A DNA stretch of 64,000 nt from contig NZ_VFNC01000002.1 of NCBI RefSeq assembly GCF_006715395.1, forward strand, positions 3,410,001-3,474,000. The letters run 5' to 3'. Below, piece by piece: positions 59,201-64,000 of the stretch. Origin of the DNA: Streptomyces sp. SLBN-31. Its GTDB lineage: Bacteria > Actinomycetota > Actinomycetes > Streptomycetales > Streptomycetaceae. Position 1 is the stretch's first letter, and every line of letters starts with the position of its first letter. Below the pieces are notes generated by a model that made no database searches, had not been told where the DNA came from, and saw only the letters and a program-made list of their open reading frames with translations. The translations under genes were made by a program, and so were the position numbers.

Positions 59201-59544
59201 CCGAGCGCCTGCGCGGACGGGGTTACCCGATCCAGGAGATCCCGTATGCCGACTGGATCGCCATGCTGGTGAGGTACGCGGCGGGGCACCCCACCGACCC
59301 GATGACCGCGTTCGTCCCGCTCTTCGTCGACCGCTGCGCGCACGCCGACATGACCGTGAGCGAGATGTACTTCCATGACGTCTTCCCGAAGTTCACCCGC
59401 GACAACGCGGAACGGGAGCTGAAGGACGCCGGCATCTACATTCCTCCGGTGGACGCGGAGATGCTGGACCGCCACGTCGACTTCCTCCAACACGACGACC
59501 TCCAGCCGGTGCAGAGGCGAGAACGCGGAGCGCCACGGTGGTGA
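56251..59544 (+). CDS. single-module NRPS: MbtH-adenylation-PCP-thioester reductase
   Basis: The 1097-residue protein loads one amino acid and releases it reductively. Residues 14-66 are a fused MbtH-like helper (RNDEDQYAIWPAGRRIPAGW, then WTDMRP). The adenylation domain (80-585) has YTSGSTGPPKG, NAYGLTETT, YRTGDLGR and Lys577 in PVAPSGKLDR. The carrier domain bears Ser634 in FFELGGNSLLAME. The C-terminal reductase (715-1085) starts VLLTGATGFCGAYMIDELL and has an intact SDR triad (Ser848/849, Tyr880, Lys884). There is no condensation domain. By-eye pocket residues D276, T277, E280, D318, I344, G346, A370, I378, T379, K577 suggest a cationic amino acid. Expected product: an amino aldehyde after modification by the coupled tRNA-dependent transferase. 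Confidence 0.9.
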   Translation: MLKPEDPSAELAELCLVLRNDEDQYAIWPAGRRIPAGWCQITGPASTARCARLVERLWTDMRPESARTGRQPPGSGPATVPELVRERARQAPSDLAVLSDEGRLTYLELTDRADRLAHELRESGVEAESVVTVCLDRVPELIVALLAVLSSGGAFLPLDPATPRQRIVGLVEETGSRLIVSSHEHAPMFAGCEARILDPGAAGEPATRTPPRGTRTAHGSRPDDLAYVIYTSGSTGPPKGVMITHRSLAHSLTAVARAYQLRPGDRVLHAAALGFDTSLEQIFATLISGATLVLAGTRTWAPTELLHRFPEYGISVADLTPAYWQQTVSVADRGESLASLRLAIVGGEIVTAKDCRAVLRRIPGVRLVNAYGLTETTITSTLCELNEEVLAAPDSAVAPVGRPLEGTHIHLLDAELHPVRLGERAEIYLGGPGLARGVWRQPALTAQQFLPDPHGSAPGDRMYRTGDLGRMRSDGNLEILGRVDDQMKIRGFRVDPAEIEAALVSRPEIGQAMVVARARDHGEPELIAYYTPASASAGCETTLPARLRSALAEVLPGYMIPTAFRLMERLPVAPSGKLDRRAVPEPGTAATAAAADIETSERPVPQGMAQLWCQILGVDYVRPHDDFFELGGNSLLAMEMLARTRVIFGIGVTQIRDLTRSLLRQPMLAAFAESVRQARAGTLAHPDGGSVDFAAETDRPVLAVGSDAPTPHPQHPGDVLLTGATGFCGAYMIDELLRTTTGRVLCLVRASDEQEGMKRIRASHQRYVLSDLSSPRVQAVVGDLAKPRLGLSADRFEELAATIDAVYHFGGQVNFIYPYHDLRASNVDGTYEIIRLAARRAVPVHFTSSMAVLAGFGPAGVREVTESTPLRFPEYLSVGYVETKWVGEVLLKKASDAGLPVTVYRLMDITGSSGTGVMNTGSEMAALIDFIARTGLCPDIQLPLDFLPADCLARAIGHISTRHPARGEVYHLTNPRPTLLASLAERLRGRGYPIQEIPYADWIAMLVRYAAGHPTDPMTAFVPLFVDRCAHADMTVSEMYFHDVFPKFTRDNAERELKDAGIYIPPVDAEMLDRHVDFLQHDDLQPVQRRERGAPRW

Positions 59545-60323
59545 GCCGATGCGCTGACTGGGAGGCACTGGACATGCTGGAGGCAGCGCCCGAGGGTCCG
59601 GTGGCCTTCTCCGCCGACCTCAGTCCCACCGCCCTCCTGGCGGCCTACCGCGCCGGGGCCTATCCGTTCCCGGCGGCCGACGAATACACCCGCGCGCTCA
59701 ACGAGGCGCTGTTCGACGATCAGGTCCAGGCGGGCCGTATCCGGCTCGTGGGGGCGGATTCGGCCGATCCCTACGCCGTCTCCTGGTGGTCTCCCGACCC
59801 CAGGCCACTGCTGCCCGTCTCGGCCACTCACCTCGGTCGCAGCCTCGCCCGACGGCTGCGCAACCGGCTGCCGTGGTCGACCAGCCTGGACCGGAGCTTC
59901 GAGCGGGTCGTCCGCGAGTGCCGGGCCGGCCGCGCCCCCCTGTGGCTCACCGACGAGCTGATCGATGGCCTGGTCCGCCTGCACGATCTGGGGCATGCTC
60001 ACAGCGTCGAGGTGTGGGAGGACGGCGAGCTGATCGGCGGCGTCTTCGGCATCCAGATCGGGACGGTCTTCAGCATGGACTCGATGTTCTTCCACCGTTC
60101 CGATGCCTCGAAGGTCGCGGTGGCCGACCTCGCGGCGCGCTTTGCACAGGCCGGCGGTGTACTGCTCGACGCACAGCGGGACAGCCCGCACGTCCGCGAC
60201 CTGGGCGGCATTCTCGTACCGCGACAGCAGTACGTGCGAAACCTGCGCGGTACGGGGCGCGACAGCCTCCCGATGTCCACGGCCACCTTGCCGGCTCGCC
60301 GCCTCGTCCAGCCGACGGAATGA
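59538..60323 (+). CDS. leucyl/phenylalanyl-tRNA-protein transferase homologue (Aat-like)
   Basis: Aat normally moves Leu, Phe or Met from aminoacyl-tRNA to N-terminal Lys/Arg of proteins. This 261-residue homologue keeps the family core: WWSPDPRPLLP, SLARRLRNRLPW, LWLTDELIDGLVRLHDLGHAHSVEVW, GGVFGIQIGTVFSMDSMFF, ASKVAVADLAARF and LLDAQRDSPHV. The usual ESMF is DSMF here. The GTG start lies inside the NRPS gene (overlap 7 bases) with GGAG seven bases before, so the two are coupled. In this setting the acceptor is more likely the PCP-bound amino acid, or its released product, than a protein N-terminus. NRPS plus Aat-like systems have been proposed in S. lividans (livipeptin). A housekeeping Aat is the alternative, made unlikely by context. 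Confidence 0.87.
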   Translation: MVSRCADWEALDMLEAAPEGPVAFSADLSPTALLAAYRAGAYPFPAADEYTRALNEALFDDQVQAGRIRLVGADSADPYAVSWWSPDPRPLLPVSATHLGRSLARRLRNRLPWSTSLDRSFERVVRECRAGRAPLWLTDELIDGLVRLHDLGHAHSVEVWEDGELIGGVFGIQIGTVFSMDSMFFHRSDASKVAVADLAARFAQAGGVLLDAQRDSPHVRDLGGILVPRQQYVRNLRGTGRDSLPMSTATLPARRLVQPTE

Positions 60324-60476
60324 CGCTGACCGTCTTCGTCGAGCGGCACGGCGCGGCGCGGCGCGGCGCTTTGTCCGATAGCCGCATGGCCCCGAACGGG
60401 GGATGCAATCTCATCCAATACGGGCGATGCCCGTGTACAGGCGTACCACCGGCATACGACGGCGCGTTGCCGATGC

Positions 60477-60788
60477 ATGGATTACACCGTCACCACCGAA
60501 TGTCTCTTCTTCGAGTGGGAAGAACAGCCGCCGTACCGAGAGCGGCCCCGGGCGGCCCAGGAAGACCCACCCATCTACGCCGCCCTGGTCAGCGAGTGGC
60601 GGGCCCGCGGCCAGATGGTCCCGGGCACCTGGGACGCGCGATGGACCGCCCTGGTATCCGCGAGTTCACCGACCGGGCGGCACCGACGCTCGATCTGCGT
60701 TCCGCCTCCGGTCCTGTGGGAACGTGTCGCCAAACCACCCCTCGTGAGTCGCGACGAGATGGTGCCCGCTCCCAGAAGCGCACGGTGA
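60477..60788 (+). CDS. small hypothetical protein
   Basis: The 103-residue frame begins MDYTVTTECLFFEWEEQPPY and has DPPIYAALVSEWRARGQMVPG. The first ~62 residues look like a real protein: acidic, aromatic and unlike the Arg/Pro-rich shadows. After TALVS the composition shifts to Ser/Arg/Pro, suggesting a frameshift or degraded end. No Shine-Dalgarno is obvious. It is on the same strand 150 bases after the Aat-like gene and could belong to that pathway, but I recognise no domain. Confidence 0.38.
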   Translation: MDYTVTTECLFFEWEEQPPYRERPRAAQEDPPIYAALVSEWRARGQMVPGTWDARWTALVSASSPTGRHRRSICVPPPVLWERVAKPPLVSRDEMVPAPRSAR

Positions 60789-60878
60789 TGCGCGGACGCC
60801 GACGTCAAGCGCCTGCCGCGGGGCCGGTTTCACAGCCGCGGAAGCGAACAGGGTGCCGATGCCGTCGGACGGAACCAG

Positions 60879-61079
60879 TCAGTGCAGACGCCCCGCCATC
60901 CGATCGCGGACACCGTCGATCGCCATGATGCGGTCGGTCTCGTGCACCAGGGGCTTGCTGTCCGAGGCGACAGCCGTCCACGTTCCCGCGCCCGCGAGTA
61001 CGACGACGGCGACCCCGGCGGCCGGCAGCCGTCGGGGCCTCCGCAGCAGCCCTCGCGGGCGGGGCAGTAGAAGATCCAT
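60879..61079 (-). pseudogene. truncated 5' copy of the hydrolase-ABC gene
   Basis: The minus strand encodes the first ~58 residues of the 883-residue hydrolase-ABC protein: MDLLLPRPRGLLRRPRRLPA, the anchor VVVLAGAGTWTAVASDSK and HETDRIMAIDGVR. It then departs into RDRMAGRLH and a stop. A few substitutions (for example RLPHRR to LLPRPR) distinguish it from the intact copy at 18.5-18.7 kb. It is non-functional as a hydrolase and marks the right boundary of the accessory block. Confidence 0.87.
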
Positions 61080-61087
61080 GCGTCAAC
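60905..61087. repeat. right copy of 183-bp direct repeat
   Basis: It matches 18516-18698 in the same orientation at an offset of 42,389 bases, with roughly eight substitutions, most at codon third positions. Beyond 61087 the two loci differ, apart from a shared CGAAAAGG a little further out. Confidence 0.88.
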
Positions 61088-61192
61088 CGAAAAGGACACC
61101 GCCGGCAAAGGGGGCAGATCCCGGGGTGAACCTCCGGCCATCCCATGGACGTACGGTCCGCCCGGTCCGTACACCGGGTGCGGTAGGAAAAG

Positions 61193-62647
61193 CTATGCCC
61201 GGGCGTCCTCCGGGATCGACACCAGCCACCTCGTGTCCTTGCGGGGGCGGAGGTACAGGGCCCAGTACAGGGTCGCGGCCGCGGTGATGCCGCCCGTCCA
61301 GAGCAGGTAGGTCGTCTCCTGCTGGGTGAGGATGTAGGCCAGGACCGCGATGAGGAGGACCGGCATCGCGGGCCACAGGGGCATCCGCCAGGCCGGGGTG
61401 TGCTTGTGGGAGCCTCGGCGGGAGAGCAGGGCGGCCACCGCGACCAGGAGGTACATGCCGGTCACCGAGACACCCGTGACGCCGTACAGGGTGTCGAGGT
61501 TGACGAAGCAGAGCAGGGCACCGGGGACGCCGACGGCGAGCGTGGCGACCCAGGGGGAGCCGAAGCGGCCGAGCCGGGCGAAGGCGGTGTTGACCGGGGT
61601 GGGCCAGGCCTTGTCGCGGGCCGAGGCGAAGAGGACCCGCGAGTTCTGGATGACCATGACGATGCCCGCGTTGATGATCGCGAGGGCGACGCAGAGGCTG
61701 ACGAAGGTGCCGACGGCGGAGTTCGACCAGGCGGTGACCATGGAGCTGATGTCGCCGCCGCTCAGTTCGGAGATGTTCGACGCGCCCATGGTGATGGCCG
61801 CGACCGGGACCAGGATGATCACCGTCGAGATGGCGAGGGTGGCGAGGACCGTGCGGGCGACGTTGCGGCGCGGGTGCTCCAGTTCCTCGGAGAGGTAGAC
61901 CGCGGTCGAGAAGCCCTGGGTGACGAAGAGGGCGATCGCCAGGCCCGAGACGACCAGCATCGCCGTGACGGTGTCCGGGTGGCCGTGCGCGTCGGCCACC
62001 TGCATCGACATCAGGCTGTCCACACCGCGCTCGCTGTGGGCGAAGCCCAGGACCGCCACGACGGCCGCCGCGATGACCTCCAGGACCAGGAAGACGCCGG
62101 TGATCCAGGCGTTGGCGCGCAGGTCGAGCAGACCGGCGAGGGTGGCCAGCAGCATCACGCCGGCCCCCGCGATCGACGGGTCTAGGTGGACGACCGGGGC
62201 GAGGTAGTCCGCGGTGCCCATGGCGATCACCGGCGGGACGATCATGACCACCAGCAGCGACAGGACGAAGACCAGCCAGCCCGCGAGTCGGCCGGCCATC
62301 GTCGAGACCATCGCGTACTCGCCGCCCGCGCTGGGGATGAGGGTGCCCAGCTCGGAGTAGCAGAACGCCACGGCGATACAGAGGAGGGAGCCGATGGCGA
62401 TCGTCAGGGCGGTGGCGGTGCCGAGGGTCCCGAACAGGTCGGGGACGACCACGAAGAGGGTGGAGGCGGGGGTGACGCAGGAGAGGGTGAGGAGGGTTCC
62501 GCCGACGATCCCGATGGAGCGTTTGAGCGCCTTGGGGTTGCTGTCCGTTGCCTCTGGGACGGCGGTGTCGACAGGGCGGAGCGTATCGGTCATGAAGCGG
62601 TTCCGATCGGCTGGTGCGGATTCCTCCGGCGGCTGGGGTTGCTGCAT
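61193..62647 (-). CDS. APC-family amino acid permease
   Basis: This 484-residue transporter with about twelve helices should import an amino acid or polyamine with protons or sodium. TM1 contains the broken-helix region GIVGGTLLTLSCVTPASTLF. Further marks are ELGTLIPSAGGEYAMVSTMAG, AITMGASNISELSGG and IIQNSR-type text (VMVIQNSRVLFASARDKAWP), all of the APC/EAT type. The C-terminus is short and polar. Start choice is open between 62647 and the internal ATG at 62593 (MTDTLRPVD). It lies just outside the right repeat and runs in the same direction as the downstream-lying mmsA, with a terminator between. Confidence 0.87.
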   Translation of the reverse strand: MQQPQPPEESAPADRNRFMTDTLRPVDTAVPEATDSNPKALKRSIGIVGGTLLTLSCVTPASTLFVVVPDLFGTLGTATALTIAIGSLLCIAVAFCYSELGTLIPSAGGEYAMVSTMAGRLAGWLVFVLSLLVVMIVPPVIAMGTADYLAPVVHLDPSIAGAGVMLLATLAGLLDLRANAWITGVFLVLEVIAAAVVAVLGFAHSERGVDSLMSMQVADAHGHPDTVTAMLVVSGLAIALFVTQGFSTAVYLSEELEHPRRNVARTVLATLAISTVIILVPVAAITMGASNISELSGGDISSMVTAWSNSAVGTFVSLCVALAIINAGIVMVIQNSRVLFASARDKAWPTPVNTAFARLGRFGSPWVATLAVGVPGALLCFVNLDTLYGVTGVSVTGMYLLVAVAALLSRRGSHKHTPAWRMPLWPAMPVLLIAVLAYILTQQETTYLLWTGGITAAATLYWALYLRPRKDTRWLVSIPEDARA

Positions 62648-62797
62648 GGAACCCCGACGAAAACCAGCCCGTCAATACCCGTTTACCTACGGAATCCGTA
62701 GATCGGAAGGCCTTTCGATCCCGTATACGTCACTCCACTCCCCTATTTCTTCGATTTTCACCCGTACGGGAACCGCAGCGCGCTCGCACAAAAAAAT

Positions 62798-62824
62798 GGG
62801 GCCGTCCGCAGTGCGGACGGCCCC
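62798..62824 (-). terminator. Rho-independent terminator of mmsA
   Basis: GGGGCCGTCCGCA (62798-62810) and TGCGGACGGCCCC (62812-62824) form a perfect 13-bp inverted repeat. A run of A's at 62790-62796 gives the U-tract in the minus-strand transcript. It starts 12 bases after the mmsA stop. Confidence 0.9.
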
Positions 62825-62835
62825 GGGTGCCTCGG

Positions 62836-64000
62836 TCAGTGGTTGCGCGGGAAGCCGAGGTCGACGCCGGCGGGGGCGTCGGCCGGGTCGGGCCAGCGGG
62901 TGGTGACGACCTTGCCGCGGGTGTAGAAGTGCGTGCCGTCGTTGCCGTAGATGTGGTGGTCGCCGAAGAGGGAGTCCTTCCAGCCACCGAAGGAGTGGTA
63001 GCCGACGGGGACCGGGATCGGGACGTTCACGCCGACCATGCCGGCCTCGATCTCCAGCTGGAAGCGGCGGGCGGCGCCGCCGTCCCGGGTGAAGATCGCG
63101 GTGCCGTTGCCGAACGGCGAATTGTTGATGAGGGCCACGCCCTCGTCGTAGGTGTCCACGCGCAGGACGCACAGCACCGGGCCGAAGATCTCGTCCTGGT
63201 ACGCCTTCGCCGAGGTGGGCACCTTGTCCAGCAGGGAGATGCCGATCCAGTGGCCGTCCTCGAAGCCGTCCACGGTGTGGCCGGTGCCGTCCAGGACGAC
63301 CTCGCAGCCCTCGGCGGCGGCACCGGCGACGTAGGAGGCCACCTTGTCGCGGTGGACCTTGGTGATCAGCGGGCCCATCTCGGAGGCCGGGTCGTTGCCC
63401 GGGCCGATCTTGATCTTCTCGGCGCGCTCGCGGATCTTCCCGACGAGCTCGTCGCCGACGGAGCCGACCGCGACGACCGCGGAGATGGCCATGCAGCGCT
63501 CGCCCGCGGAGCCGTAGGCGGCGGAGACGGCGGCGTCGGCGGCGGCGTCGAGGTCGGCGTCCGGCAGGACCAGCATGTGGTTCTTGGCGCCGCCCAGGGC
63601 CTGGACGCGCTTGCCGTTGGCGGAGGCGGTGGTGTGGATGTAGCGGGCGATGGGGGTCGAGCCGACGAAGGAGACGGCCTTGACGTCCGGGTGCTCCAGG
63701 AGGCGGTCGACGGCCACCTTGTCGCCGTGGACGACGTTGAAGACGCCGTCGGGCAGGCCGGCCTCGGCCAGCAGCTCGGCGATCTTGACGGAGGCCGACG
63801 GGTCCTTCTCGCTCGGCTTGAGCACGAAGGTGTTGCCGCAGGCGATGGCGATGGGGAACATCCACATCGGCACCATCGCGGGGAAGTTGAACGGCGTGAT
63901 GCCGGCGACCACGCCCAGCGGCTGGCGGATCGAGGAGACGTCCACGCGGCTGGCGACCTGCGTCGACAGTTCGCCCTTGAGCTGGACGTTGATACCGCAC
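62836..64000 (-). CDS. mmsA: methylmalonate-semialdehyde dehydrogenase (CoA-acylating), partial
   Basis: This enzyme converts methylmalonate semialdehyde to propionyl-CoA in valine and inositol catabolism, using NAD+ and CoA. The 388 visible C-terminal residues include QLKGELSTQVASRVDVSSIR at the window edge, then GVVAGITPFNFPAMVP, KPSEKDPSASV and FVGSTPIARYIHT. LGGAKNHMLVLPDADLD and the catalytic Cys in YGSAGERCMAIS follow, then GPVLCVLRVDTYDEGV and SLFGDHHIYG near the end. These features are specific for MmsA within the aldehyde dehydrogenases. The 5' end (roughly 110 codons) lies beyond the window. A strong terminator follows. Confidence 0.93.
   Translation of the reverse strand, partial: CGINVQLKGELSTQVASRVDVSSIRQPLGVVAGITPFNFPAMVPMWMFPIAIACGNTFVLKPSEKDPSASVKIAELLAEAGLPDGVFNVVHGDKVAVDRLLEHPDVKAVSFVGSTPIARYIHTTASANGKRVQALGGAKNHMLVLPDADLDAAADAAVSAAYGSAGERCMAISAVVAVGSVGDELVGKIRERAEKIKIGPGNDPASEMGPLITKVHRDKVASYVAGAAAEGCEVVLDGTGHTVDGFEDGHWIGISLLDKVPTSAKAYQDEIFGPVLCVLRVDTYDEGVALINNSPFGNGTAIFTRDGGAARRFQLEIEAGMVGVNVPIPVPVGYHSFGGWKDSLFGDHHIYGNDGTHFYTRGKVVTTRWPDPADAPAGVDLGFPRNH

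Noticed and set aside
56292..59378. 1028-codon plus-strand frame overlapping the NRPS gene
   Set aside because: Arg/Pro-rich shifted reading of the same strand; the NRPS frame has all core motifs.
60355..60390. GGCGC-type short repeats after the Aat-like gene
   Set aside because: Simple GC repeats without array structure; not a CRISPR or structured element I can support.

Overview
The window reads as a Streptomyces chromosome. G+C is very high, codon third positions are strongly G/C, GTG starts and 4-bp stop/start overlaps are common, and two rodlin genes (aerial-hypha surface proteins restricted to streptomycetes) sit beside a long-chain acyl-CoA ligase, an ABC system and, at the right edge, mmsA.

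Layout. (1) 1-9.1 kb looks like the frayed edge of a secondary-metabolism region: a fatty acyl-AMP ligase, a DHA2-type efflux pump, an IS481 transposase stump, a broken IPT/TIG-repeat gene, a small protein plus a DUF2637-type membrane protein, a truncated hypothetical gene, and crotonyl-CoA carboxylase/reductase. (2) 9.5-18.7 kb is conserved-looking chromosome: two tandem rodlin genes with a broken LytR-CpsA-Psr gene between them, an acyl-CoA ligase, a von Willebrand A lipoprotein, and an ABC exporter whose ATPase is fused to an alpha/beta hydrolase. (3) 18.7-60.9 kb is a ~42-kb accessory block. A 183-bp stretch from the 5' end of the hydrolase-ABC gene is repeated in the same orientation at its right end (18516-18698 and 60905-61087, about 8 mismatches), and its left end carries gene and IS110 debris. 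(4) 61.2-64 kb returns to ordinary genes: an APC permease and mmsA, which runs off the window.

The block holds a Wzx/Wzy-dependent exopolysaccharide locus. It has five genes matching the UDP-ManNAc3NAcA (WbpA/B/E/D/I) route and the full PglF/E/D set for UDP-N,N'-diacetylbacillosamine, with a PglC-type initiating transferase. It also has three GT4 glycosyltransferases, one protein fusing a Wzx-like flippase to a Wzy-like polymerase, a BY-kinase and low-MW tyrosine phosphatase pair, and a glucuronyl C5-epimerase homologue of the heparan-sulfate type. A secreted LAATG protein and a DUF4012 protein lie within the locus. The likely product is a lipid-linked oligosaccharide begun on diacetylbacillosamine, flipped, polymerised, and possibly edited at uronic acid C5.

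Right of it lies a cyclic-di-GMP module: a membrane diguanylate cyclase, a hybrid histidine kinase (frameshifted here), an operon of stand-alone receiver, HEAT-repeat protein and processive GT2 synthase, an MFS transporter, and a large GGDEF-EAL protein. The two GGDEF proteins share a homologous multi-pass membrane domain. Directly downstream of the GGDEF-EAL gene comes the most unusual pair in the window: an MbtH-adenylation-PCP-reductase single-module NRPS translationally coupled to a leucyl/phenylalanyl-tRNA-protein transferase homologue. The pair suggests a tRNA-dependent route to a small peptide aldehyde or a product derived from one.

All calls come from reading translated sequence and recalled family motifs. 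No database search was run. No tRNA, rRNA or CRISPR array was recognised.
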